Part shown: piece by piece, positions 1 through 5,080 of the stretch | Layout: each line of letters starts with the position of its first letter | Position numbering within the stretch: the first letter of the stretch is position 1 | Assembly: GCA_900552295.1 (NCBI GenBank) | Contig: URZB01000007.1 | Coordinates: forward strand, 1-17,871 | Direction: 5' to 3' | Length of the DNA: 17,871 nucleotides | Origin: an uncultured Collinsella sp. | Lineage (GTDB): Bacteria; Actinomycetota; Coriobacteriia; Coriobacteriales; Coriobacteriaceae | Notes under the pieces: model-generated | Told to the model about the DNA's origin: nothing | Database searches by the model: none | What the model saw: only the letters and a program-made list of their open reading frames with translations | Position numbers and translations under genes: made by a program

Positions 1-43
1 TGTAGCTCCGTCTCGTGGGCTCGGAGATGTGTATAAGAGACAG
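1..43 (+). other. Nextera i7/Read 2 adapter, not genomic
   Basis: Bases 10-43 match the Nextera Read 2 transposase adapter, ending in the 19-bp Tn5 mosaic end at 25-43. Bases 2-9 (GTAGCTCC) sit where the i7 index lies in the library molecule, and base 1 fits the last base of the preceding P7 primer. From memory the index corresponds to N718. This is untrimmed library sequence, so genomic sequence begins at 44. It is not a natural Tn5 insertion, because adapter bases beyond the mosaic end are present and a matching Read 1 adapter ends the contig. Confidence 0.98.
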
Positions 44-206
44 GATTAGAGTCGTTGTCGGTTGCAAGTACGTTGCCTGCCGTGTCCGTGCCGGCAAATG
101 ACGCCGTGGGAAGAGCGATGAGCGCGAGCGCGATGAGCGTGAATGCCATAAGCAGGCAGCGACGCATCTTGTGTGACGGCGCCGCCGCGGTTTGATTGAA
201 AGCCAT
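44..206 (-). CDS. Secreted protein, N-terminal fragment (cut by contig end)
   Basis: Reading leftward from the ATG at 206, the frame stays open for 54 codons until the adapter junction. The protein starts MAFNQTAAAPSHKMRRC and continues into a hydrophobic core, LLMAFTLIALALIALP. A likely signal peptidase I site, SFA before GTD, follows at about residues 36-38. A charged n-region (K13, R15, R16), the hydrophobic core and the A-x-A-like cleavage site make a convincing Sec signal peptide. An AAAGGA ribosome binding site lies 6 nt upstream (213-218). The mature part visible (GTDTAGNVLATDNDSN) is too short to assign a family. A perfect inverted repeat lies immediately upstream of the ribosome binding site. 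The rest of the gene lies outside the contig, so its function is unknown. Confidence 0.75.
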
Positions 207-218
207 GGTTGATCCTTT

Positions 219-245
219 TGTTAGGTGTTCGGCATATACCTAACA
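219..245 (-). promoter_or_regulatory. Inverted repeat abutting the RBS of the secreted protein gene
   Basis: TGTTAGGT (219-226) and ACCTAACA (238-245) form a perfect 8-bp inverted repeat with an 11-nt spacer. Its edge touches the AAAGGA ribosome binding site of the minus-strand gene starting at 206. It could be an operator or an RNA hairpin in the leader. There is no T-run, so it is not an obvious terminator for the upstream minus-strand gene ending at 314. Confidence 0.4.
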
Positions 246-313
246 GGGTACCCAACGTGCGGGCGCTCTAAAAGAACCTCTCGGTTGCATTTCGAAGGAT
301 GAGCCCGCGCTAC

Positions 314-1003
314 CTACTTTTTGCGATGCAAAAAGCGCGCGATGTCTTCTTCGGTGGGGCTTTTGATGTCAAAGCGCAGCGAGAGCCAGCGCAGACCCAT
401 GGTCACGACAACGCATACGATCAGCGCGGCGACATTGCTCATGATGCCGCTCATAACGAGACACACGTAGCTTGTCGATCCGGCGATGGCAGCGATGGCA
501 TAAAAGTTAGTACGTTGGAAAATGCCCGGAACCACGCCCATAAAGCCGTCGCGCAACATGCCGCCGCCCACCGCGGTAAAAAAGCCCATCATGATGCACA
601 CCGCCGGTGCAAAGCCGTAGACCAGCGCCTTGTCCGCTCCGGTGGCGGCATAGATGCCGACCGAGATGATGTCGAGCAGGGGAATGAGTTTTTCGGGTTT
701 GTCGACGATTGCCGGGAAAATGTAGATGATGGCTGCCGTGGCGATGGAAAGCGGCAGTGCCATCGGCTGGTTGAGGATGTAGACGTTGCCCACCTGCAGC
801 GTCATATCGCGCAAAAGACCGCCGCCCAGACCGCAGACCACCGCGAGCGCGACCGCGCCCACCAGGTCGAGCTTGTGCTCGCGCGCAACCAGTACACCCG
901 AGATCGATGCAGCGACAACAGCGAACATCTCGAGCCAAAACGGAATGGCGACCATGGCATCCGATGCATGTGAGGTAATGGTCATAGCGGCGACGACGGG
1001 CAA
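314..1003 (-). CDS. UPF0126 / TRIC-type channel family membrane protein
   Basis: The protein has 229 residues and about seven hydrophobic segments. It contains the two internally repeated motifs of the UPF0126 family (Pfam PF03458): GLGGGLLRD at about residues 58-66 and VGGGMLRD at about 145-152, one per half. Members have been described as bacterial homologues of trimeric intracellular cation channels, and some as glycine transporters, so the substrate is not settled here. The start is chosen at TTG 1003 because AAAGGA (1011-1016) lies 7 nt upstream. An ATG at 985 has no clear ribosome binding site but would lose only six residues. The frame stays open up to 1264, but that extension runs through the hairpin repeat at 1136-1214 and is probably not translated. 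The charged C-terminus (SPTEEDIARFLHRKK) is likely cytoplasmic. No convincing terminator follows before 245. Confidence 0.85.
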   Translation of the reverse strand: MPVVAAMTITSHASDAMVAIPFWLEMFAVVAASISGVLVAREHKLDLVGAVALAVVCGLGGGLLRDMTLQVGNVYILNQPMALPLSIATAAIIYIFPAIVDKPEKLIPLLDIISVGIYAATGADKALVYGFAPAVCIMMGFFTAVGGGMLRDGFMGVVPGIFQRTNFYAIAAIAGSTSYVCLVMSGIMSNVAALIVCVVVTMGLRWLSLRFDIKSPTEEDIARFLHRKK

Positions 1004-1135
1004 GATGGGGTCCTTTGGATTACGGATTTGGACAATGCCCGTACATAGTACATGTTCGGCGCCGATTGCGACCCTATTGCTCGGCAAACGGTCGGGACTG
1101 GGTGGGGGCGTGGCGTTACTGGAATGCCAAGGGTC

Positions 1136-1214
1136 CAAAACATGTACGCCAGCCTCCAAAAACGACATTTTCCGACATCTTTGGAGGCTGACGTACATGT
1201 TTGGATTGAGCTCA
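1136..1214 (+). repeat. Palindromic hairpin repeat, copy 1 (left flank of cassette)
   Basis: Bases 1138-1160 pair with 1180-1202 to give a 23-bp stem with a single mismatch (C1149/A1191). This mismatch becomes a G-U pair in a minus-strand transcript. The 19-nt loop (1161-1179) contains a direct repeat CGACAT at 1163 and 1173, spaced 10 nt apart. An extra tail, TTGGATTGAGCTCA (1201-1214), is shared with copy 2. Copy 2 at 2327-2405 is the same element in inverted orientation, with only a few differences. The element lies between the UPF0126 gene and the nuclease-domain gene. Confidence 0.9.
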
Positions 1215-1222
1215 CAGCATGA

Positions 1223-1252
1223 GTGAGTTGATTTACTCACATCCGGTATATT
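1223..1252 (+). promoter_or_regulatory. Operator-like inverted repeat and -10 box before the DUF559 gene
   Basis: GTGAGT (1223-1228) and ACTCAC (1235-1240) form a perfect 6-bp inverted repeat with a 6-nt spacer. A -10-like TATATT follows at 1247-1252. No good -35 hexamer sits 16-18 nt upstream of it, and the inverted repeat occupies that position. That is what one expects of a repressor or activator site. The transcript leader would be about 50 nt. Confidence 0.35.
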
Positions 1253-1307
1253 TCCCCACTTCAACGGACATAAGAGTTGGATACCGGCTCAGAGCGAGAG
1301 GCCCTCA

Positions 1308-2315
1308 ATGGATACCCCTGTTCTCATTTCGCATAAAACCGCATGGCTTGTCCATCATGCACCCCAGAATTTGGTTCAGTCTCTTGCGCGGCACGACTAC
1401 CAGATAGGCGCACAAGGCATCTCCACCCAGCAACGTGTTGCGCGCATACGACAGGCCCTTACCGACTGCGGCATTCCGTCCGATATGCTTAAGACTATCG
1501 ATATCGCGGTTGTATTCGAATTTGAGCGAATTCGTACCAAAGGCGTCGTTTGCCACATTCTTGGACAAAATCTTCCCTACGAGCATATTAACGAGTTGAC
1601 GCCCGGAATCTTCATCACCGACGAAGCCTTCGCCTTCGTGCTCGCTGCCGAGTGGATGGATAGGATCGAATATCTCGAATATGGCTATGAAGTTTGCGGC
1701 GATTATCGCATGAGGCTCAATCCCGCCGACCCTTATACCGAGCAACCAGCCACCACCTCCAAGGATGAAATAACCGAACTGCTCGATCGGCACCCCGGCA
1801 AACCCGGTGCCACACGTGCACGGCTCGCGCTCAGGCACATCTACGATCGCTCGGCCTCGCCTATGGAGACCGCTTCGGCAATCGCCCTCTCGCTCCCAAC
1901 AGGCGAAGGCGGCGTTGGCATCCGAGGTGTCGAACTCAACAAACCGCTCGAGATCCCTCAACGTCTCTGGCATTGCGCCAAAGCTCGAACGCTCAAAATC
2001 GATGCGCTCGTGACCTACAAGCGCAGGGCGCTCGGTATCGAATATAAGGGCGGTTTTCACGATGAGCTCGAGCGCAAGGGAGCAGATGCGGAGCGAGAGG
2101 CCGTTCTCTCCCAAATGGGATATCGAATCGTTACGCTCACTTCGGCTCAGTTCGGCAGCCAGCTCGCCTTTCACCGCGCCATGAACAACATTCGCGAAGC
2201 ACTCGGCATGCCTCGCTGTACCGACACCGGGTACCAGAGAAAACAAAACGAACTACGCAAGGCACTTATCCGCAACTGGAAAAGCATACGAGACGAGGAG
2301 GCACCTTCCGAATAG
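1308..2315 (+). CDS. DUF559/Vsr-like PD-(D/E)XK domain protein
   Basis: The protein has 335 residues, and the start at 1308 is supported by GAGAGG 6 nt upstream. The C-terminal part (about 227-285) looks like the DUF559/Vsr-like endonuclease fold. It has D232 in KIDAL, the E-x-K pair E245/K247 in GIEYKGG, a conserved-looking DAEREAVLSQMGYRI helix and strand (260-274), and then VTLTSAQF. The middle part carries SPMETA (184-189) and LPTGEGGVG (196-204), of the kind seen upstream of DUF559 domains in actinobacterial proteins often labelled AbiEi-related. The N-terminal 130 residues are not recognised. There is no signal peptide or membrane segment, so it should be cytoplasmic. The gene appears less GC-rich than its neighbours and is bracketed by inverted hairpin repeats, suggesting acquisition. 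Nuclease activity is an inference from the motif, and the biological role (defence, mobility or toxin-antitoxin-like) is unknown. Confidence 0.8.
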   Translation: MDTPVLISHKTAWLVHHAPQNLVQSLARHDYQIGAQGISTQQRVARIRQALTDCGIPSDMLKTIDIAVVFEFERIRTKGVVCHILGQNLPYEHINELTPGIFITDEAFAFVLAAEWMDRIEYLEYGYEVCGDYRMRLNPADPYTEQPATTSKDEITELLDRHPGKPGATRARLALRHIYDRSASPMETASAIALSLPTGEGGVGIRGVELNKPLEIPQRLWHCAKARTLKIDALVTYKRRALGIEYKGGFHDELERKGADAEREAVLSQMGYRIVTLTSAQFGSQLAFHRAMNNIREALGMPRCTDTGYQRKQNELRKALIRNWKSIRDEEAPSE

Positions 2316-2326
2316 CGCCGCTCCCG

Positions 2327-2405
2327 TGAGCTCAATCCAAACGTGTACGTCAGCCTCCAAAGATGTCGAAAAATGTCGTTTTTTGAGGCTGACGTACATG
2401 TTTGG
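2327..2405 (-). repeat. Palindromic hairpin repeat, copy 2 (right flank, inverted)
   Basis: Bases 2337-2361 pair with 2381-2405 as a 25-bp stem with one G-T wobble (G2343/T2399) and one mismatch (C2358/T2384). The 19-nt loop (2362-2380) has a direct repeat ATGTCG at 2363 and 2373. The loop is the reverse complement of the copy 1 loop with one difference. TGAGCTCAATCCAA (2327-2340) is the exact reverse complement of the copy 1 tail. The element begins 12 nt after the stop codon of the DUF559 gene, so it may also stabilise or end that transcript. Confidence 0.9.
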
Positions 2406-2434
2406 GGAAGCGTGGGATCGAGACGTATTTCGAT

Positions 2435-2464
2435 AACAAAAAAGCTCCCATTCTTGGGAGCTTT
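2435..2464 (-). terminator. Intrinsic terminator after tRNA-Ser(CGA)
   Basis: On the minus strand, AAAGCTCCCA, loop AGAA and TGGGAGCTTT form a perfect 10-bp stem (2464 to 2441). The run of six T residues ends at 2438. It lies 11 nt downstream of the tRNA 3' end. Confidence 0.85.
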
Positions 2465-2475
2465 CTCAACCAAAA

Positions 2476-2566
2476 TGGCGGAGGAGGAGGGATTCGAACC
2501 CTCGTGACCTTATACAGGCCAAACGGTTTTCGAGACCGCCGCATTCAACCACTCTGCCACCCCTCC
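2476..2566 (-). tRNA. tRNA-Ser(CGA)
   Basis: On the minus strand the acceptor stem GGAGGGG pairs with CTCCTCC, followed by discriminator G and an encoded CCA (2476-2478). The anticodon stem GCGGT/ACCGT encloses loop CTCGAAA, giving anticodon CGA, which reads the serine codon UCG. The T arm is GAGGG-TTCGAAT-CCCTC. A long variable arm is present, as expected of a class II serine tRNA, and the total length with CCA is 91 nt. It is the second of two tRNA-Ser genes in the same orientation. A terminator lies between them, so it must be transcribed by read-through or from its own promoter, which is not obvious. Confidence 0.95.
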
Positions 2567-2575
2567 GCGTGGGGT

Positions 2576-2606
2576 AAAAACAAAGCAGGCTCAAAGGCCT
2601 GCTTTG
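2576..2606 (-). terminator. Intrinsic terminator between the two tRNA-Ser genes
   Basis: On the minus strand, CAAAGCAGGC and GCCTGCTTTG (2606-2581) pair as a perfect 10-bp stem with a 6-nt loop. They are followed by TTTTT (2580-2576). It lies just downstream of tRNA-Ser(GGA) and upstream of tRNA-Ser(CGA). Confidence 0.8.
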
Positions 2607-2614
2607 GAATTAAC

Positions 2615-2705
2615 TGGCGGAGAGTCAGGGATTTGAACCCTGGAGACGCTTTTGACGCCTACACGATTTCCAATCGTGCTCCTTCGGCCACTCGGACAAC
2701 TCTCC
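2615..2705 (-). tRNA. tRNA-Ser(GGA)
   Basis: On the minus strand the acceptor stem GGAGAGT pairs with ACTCTCC, followed by discriminator G and an encoded CCA (2615-2617). The anticodon stem CACGA/TCGTG encloses TTGGAAA, giving anticodon GGA, which reads serine UCC and UCU. The T arm contains GTTCAAATC. A long variable arm (around GGCGTCAAAAGCGTC) marks a class II tRNA, and the length with CCA is 91 nt. A good promoter lies 17 nt upstream and a terminator follows. Confidence 0.95.
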
Positions 2706-2721
2706 GTTAAATGCGAAAGTT

Positions 2722-2749
2722 AGTATACACGAGGAATCGCAAGGTGCAA
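2722..2749 (-). promoter_or_regulatory. Promoter of tRNA-Ser(GGA)
   Basis: On the minus strand a -35 box TTGCAC (2749-2744), a 16-bp spacer and a -10 box TATACT (2727-2722) are present. The predicted transcript starts a few bases before the tRNA 5' end at 2705. Both hexamers are close to the sigma-70 consensus. Confidence 0.7.
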
Positions 2750-3109
2750 GCCGAAAACTTAGCATTTTTTAAAACGCTTGGCCGCACTTGGCGTTGCAGT
2801 GGGGTTTGAGGTGCCAAAAAACGGCTTCCGACCAGCGTGGTTGATCAACTCAATTGTTCAAAAAGGGTATTCATAAGCGACTTGGCAATGAATTTAAAAA
2901 TCTTTGATTGGTGCTGTGGGCCACTGGTATGCATTTTGCGACCACAGCCTTGTGCCCGTTGACCTGCGGCTTGGCTCAGCTTGTCCCCGCGGCACCGTAT
3001 CTTGTCCACAAATCCGTCAAGCATTTGGTCGGCATTTGGTTGGAATGCGCATGAAACACCGTGCGAGTATGGGCATATGTGGAGGTCATGAGGTTGTAGC
3101 TGCATATTC
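2750..3109 (+). other. Intergenic stretch without a recognisable gene
   Basis: This region separates the minus-strand tRNAs from the rpsF operon. Short open frames on both strands lack ribosome binding sites and family features, so I call no gene. Visible details are a perfect palindrome GTTGATCAAC at 2840-2849, an 11-nt near-perfect tandem repeat (GCATTTGGTCG / GCATTTGGTTG, 3021-3042) and an inverted repeat GCTGCA / TGCAGC (3099-3104, 3111-3116). The last overlaps the -35 box of the rpsF promoter. Confidence 0.6.
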
Positions 3110-3138
3110 TTGCAGCCTAGGAGGTTGAAAGATATTAT
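3110..3138 (+). promoter_or_regulatory. Promoter of the rpsF operon
   Basis: TTGCAG (3110-3115), a 17-bp spacer and TATTAT (3133-3138) make a plausible sigma-70-type promoter. The start would be near 3145, giving a leader of about 65 nt that contains the stem-loop at 3155-3183. The -35 box overlaps the inverted repeat GCTGCA-N6-TGCAGC, which could be a regulator site. Confidence 0.5.
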
Positions 3139-3154
3139 TACCAAGTCTTTTCCT

Positions 3155-3183
3155 GCTTCAGGCGCACCTTCACGACCTGAAGC
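3155..3183 (+). promoter_or_regulatory. rpsF leader stem-loop, candidate autoregulatory site
   Basis: GCTTCAGG (3155-3162) pairs perfectly with CCTGAAGC (3176-3183) around a 13-nt loop, CGCACCTTCACGA. It lies 14 nt upstream of the rpsF ribosome binding site. S6:S18 complexes bind leader RNAs of rpsF operons in many bacteria, and both proteins are encoded here. The conserved CCG element of the described S6:S18 motif is not clearly present, so the regulatory role is only suggested. Confidence 0.35.
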
Positions 3184-3209
3184 CACATTTGCCCAGAGGA
3201 GGTGACAAT

Positions 3210-3503
3210 ATGAAGGCTTATGAACTGCTGTTCTTTGTTGACCCGTCGCTCGACCCCGAGACTCGTCTCGCTGTTATGAAGCGTATCGATACCACGATCG
3301 CTGAGGGCGCTGGCAAGGTCGACTCCGTTGACGAGTGGGGCAAGCGCAAGCTCGCCTACGAGATCAACGACCTCACCGATGGTGACTACACCCTCATCAA
3401 CTTCCACGCAGATCCTACCCAGATCGCCGAGCTTGATCGCGTCCTGCGCATCACCGACGCTGTGGTCCGCCACATGATCGTCCGTCGCGACGACCAGGAG
3501 TAA
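3210..3503 (+). CDS. rpsF: 30S ribosomal protein S6
   Basis: The protein has 97 residues, the normal S6 length, and begins MKAYELLFFVDPSLDPE, the typical first strand of S6. WGKRKLAYEIND (about 43-54) is the family signature, and the protein ends with the RHMIVRRDDQE tail. S6 binds 16S rRNA in the platform of the small subunit as a dimer with S18, which is encoded two genes downstream. AGGAGG (3197-3202) is placed 7 nt before ATG 3210. An in-frame TTG at 3189 would add seven residues but would put the ribosome binding site inside the gene. It is the first gene of the rpsF-ssb-rpsR-rplI operon. Confidence 0.98.
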   Translation: MKAYELLFFVDPSLDPETRLAVMKRIDTTIAEGAGKVDSVDEWGKRKLAYEINDLTDGDYTLINFHADPTQIAELDRVLRITDAVVRHMIVRRDDQE

Positions 3504-3551
3504 GACTGTCGTTTTGGACTGGGCTTGTGCCCCAAGAGGAAGTAGTGAGTT

Positions 3552-4004
3552 ATGAGCATCAATCGAGTGAACATCACCGGTAACCTCACCCGCGATCCCG
3601 AGCTGCGCGCCACCGCCGGCGGAACCCAGGTTCTGTCCTTTGGCGTCGCCGTGAACGATCGTCGCCGCAACGCGCAGACTGGCGAGTGGGAGGACTATCC
3701 CAACTTTGTCGACTGCACCATGTTCGGCACCCGCGCCGAGGCCGTGAGCCGTTTCCTGGCAAAGGGAAACAAGGTCGCGATCGAGGGCAAGCTGCGCTAC
3801 AGCTCTTGGGAGCGCGACGGCCAGCGCCGGAGCAAGCTTGAGGTCATCGTCGATGAGATCGAGTTTATGAGCTCCCGTGGTGGCCAGGGTGGCTACGACC
3901 AGGGCGGTTACGCCCCCGCAGCTTCCGCGCCCGCAGCACGTCCTGCCGCGCCGGTGGCTACGCCGCCCGCGGTCGACGTCTACGATGAGGACATCCCGTT
4001 CTAA
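3552..4004 (+). CDS. ssb: Single-stranded DNA-binding protein
   Basis: The protein has 150 residues. The OB fold spans about 1-107, with MSINRVNITGNLTRDPELR at the start, the LSFGVAVND strand and the WEDYPNFVDCTMFG and GKLRYSSWERDGQRRSKLEVI segments. A Gly/Ala/Pro-rich flexible linker (108-143) leads to the acidic tip DEDIPF (145-150). This tip is the conserved docking site for DNA repair and replication partners. The protein is a tetramer in known bacteria and coats single-stranded DNA at forks. It lies 48 nt after rpsF, with AGAGGA at 3535-3540 as the ribosome binding site. Placement between S6 and S18 genes is the widespread bacterial arrangement. Confidence 0.98.
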   Translation: MSINRVNITGNLTRDPELRATAGGTQVLSFGVAVNDRRRNAQTGEWEDYPNFVDCTMFGTRAEAVSRFLAKGNKVAIEGKLRYSSWERDGQRRSKLEVIVDEIEFMSSRGGQGGYDQGGYAPAASAPAARPAAPVATPPAVDVYDEDIPF

Positions 4005-4031
4005 GGGTTGTTCACCTATTTTTGAGTGAGA

Positions 4032-4057
4032 GGCGGCTTCGGTTCGCCGAAGTTGCC
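4032..4057 (+). promoter_or_regulatory. Intercistronic stem-loop between ssb and rpsR
   Basis: Bases 4032-4042 pair with 4047-4057 as an 11-bp stem with two G-U pairs, around the tetraloop TTCG. No T-run follows, so it is not a complete terminator. It ends 5 nt before the AAAGG ribosome binding site of rpsR. It may act as an RNA stability or processing element that changes rpsR output relative to ssb, or as a translational control element. Confidence 0.5.
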
Positions 4058-4076
4058 AAATGAAAGGTATTTTGAC

Positions 4077-4343
4077 ATGGCTAATGATTTTTCTGCACGT
4101 CAGCCGCGTCGTAAGTACTGCCAGTTCTGCAAGGAGAACACTGAGTTCATCGACTATAAGGACACTCAGCTTCTCCGTAAGTACATGACCGACCGTGGCA
4201 AGATCAAGCCCCGTCGCGTCACTGGCGCTTGCACGCAGCATCAGCATGACATCGCCAACGCCATCAAGCGCGCCCGCGAGATGGCTCTCCTGCCGTACAC
4301 CGTCCCCGTGGTTTCCTCTCGTGGCAACCGCGACCGCGGCTAA
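4077..4343 (+). CDS. rpsR: 30S ribosomal protein S18, zinc-binding form
   Basis: The protein has 88 residues and the S18 core [21 protein letters not shown] and [34 protein letters not shown], given here as motif landmarks. C15 and C18 (CQFC) with C52 and H55 (CTQH) form the zinc-ribbon (C+) version of S18. S18 pairs with S6 on the 30S platform. The start at ATG 4077 follows AAAGG (4063-4067). An in-frame GTG at 4026 would translate through the intercistronic hairpin and is less likely. It is the third gene of the operon, 15 nt before rplI. Confidence 0.97.
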   Translation: MANDFSARQPRRKYCQFCKENTEFIDYKDTQLLRKYMTDRGKIKPRRVTGACTQHQHDIANAIKRAREMALLPYTVPVVSSRGNRDRG

Positions 4344-4358
4344 GAAGGGAGACGCATC

Positions 4359-4898
4359 ATGAAGGTTATTCTTCTCGATGAGATCAAGGGCAAGGGCGGC
4401 GAGGGTGACGTCGTAGAGGTCGCTCAGGGTTACGCTGAGAACTTCCTGTTCCCCAAGAAGCTCGCTGTTGCCGCCACCAAGGGCAACCTCAAGCAGCTTG
4501 ACGAGCGTCGCAACAACATCGCCAAGCGCGAGGCCGTCCGTCTGGCTACCGCCAACGAGACCAAGGCTGCCTTCGAGGGCAAGACGGTCACCGTTGACGT
4601 CAAGGTCGGCGACGAGGGCATCCTCTTTGGCTCCGTTACCGCCGCTATGATCGCTGACGCCATCAAGGCTCAGCTCGGTATGGACATCGACCGCAAGCGC
4701 GTCGAGCTCGGTAAGCCCATCAAGGTTGCCGGTGCCCACACCGTTGCCATCTCGCTGTACCGCGAGATCAAGGCCGAGGTTGTCGTTCTCGTCGGCGTTA
4801 CCGCCGAGGAGCTCGCTGCCGAGGCTGAGGTCGAGGAGGCCGCTGAGGTCGCCGAGGCCGAGACCGCCGAGGTCGAGACTGAGGCTGCTGCCGAGTAG
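4359..4898 (+). CDS. rplI: 50S ribosomal protein L9 with acidic C-terminal tail
   Basis: The protein has 179 residues against about 150 in the usual family. The N-terminal domain MKVILLDEIKGKGGEGDVVEV-GYAENFLFP (1-32) is the rRNA-binding signature. A long connecting helix (about 40-75) follows, then the C-terminal domain (about 76-149). The last 30 residues (150-179) are almost only E, A, V and T and strongly acidic. The ribosome binding site AAGGGAG lies 7 nt before the ATG. It is the last gene of the operon, followed by a strong terminator. The tail lies outside the conserved domains, and its role is not known to me. Confidence 0.97.
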   Translation: MKVILLDEIKGKGGEGDVVEVAQGYAENFLFPKKLAVAATKGNLKQLDERRNNIAKREAVRLATANETKAAFEGKTVTVDVKVGDEGILFGSVTAAMIADAIKAQLGMDIDRKRVELGKPIKVAGAHTVAISLYREIKAEVVVLVGVTAEELAAEAEVEEAAEVAEAETAEVETEAAAE

Positions 4899-4930
4899 CA
4901 TCTGCTGCAACGCAACAATCTTGTTCTAAG

Positions 4931-4969
4931 AAGGGCGCTCTGGGAAACCAGGGCGCCCTTTTGTTTTTT
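4931..4969 (+). terminator. Strong intrinsic terminator of the rpsF operon
   Basis: Bases 4931-4943 pair with 4948-4960 (13 bp, one G-U) around a GAAA tetraloop. TTGTTTTTT (4961-4969) follows. It is 32 nt after the rplI stop codon. Confidence 0.95.
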
Positions 4970-5080
4970 GCGCTGAGTGAGTGTCATGGTGAACGTTGCG
5001 TCGAAGTCCTATATACAGGACCGTTCATCCGTTTGGTTCGGTGATGATTGGCGGCGCGCGGCGCGTTTTGGGACCGTAGC

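Larger units (their letters stand above)
1136..2405 (+). mobile_element. Candidate hairpin-flanked gene cassette
   Basis: Two 79-bp copies of one palindromic element, in opposite orientations, bracket a single gene (1308-2315) with a DUF559/Vsr-like C-terminal domain. The inner ends of both copies share TTGGATTGAGCTCA, so similarity continues beyond the hairpin toward the gene. No clear target-site duplication is visible outside 1136 and 2405, and there is no transposase, so mobility is inferred from the architecture alone. Next to the cassette are two minus-strand tRNA-Ser genes, but no copy of their 3' ends is found on the other side. Alternatives are two independent insertions of a dispersed repeat, or hairpins acting as insulators or transcript stabilisers for the gene. 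Confidence 0.4.

Noticed and set aside
25..43. Tn5/IS50 mosaic end as a natural transposon end
   Set aside because: Adapter and index bases continue outward, and the opposite adapter ends the contig, so it is library preparation sequence.
1004..1264. N-terminal extension of the UPF0126 protein through the hairpin repeat
   Set aside because: The frame happens to be open across the repeat. A ribosome binding site supports the TTG at 1003, and the extension has no similarity to family N-termini.
1136..2405. CRISPR array
   Set aside because: There are only two copies of the repeat, they are in opposite orientation and a whole gene lies between them.
2415..2478. tRNA-Ser(CGA) 3' end as an integration site for the neighbouring cassette
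   Set aside because: No second copy of the tRNA 3' end is found beyond the cassette, and there is no integrase gene.
2402..2710. Open frame on the plus strand across the tRNA region
   Set aside because: It is the complement of two tRNA-Ser genes and a terminator, so it is not coding.
3002..3011. DnaA-box-like TTGTCCACA, possible replication origin near rpsF and dnaB
   Set aside because: There is a single imperfect box, no cluster and no dnaA or dnaN nearby.
3138..4910. A long open frame antisense to rpsF-ssb-rpsR-rplI
   Set aside because: It lies opposite four well-recognised genes, shows no domain features, and has no ribosome binding site.
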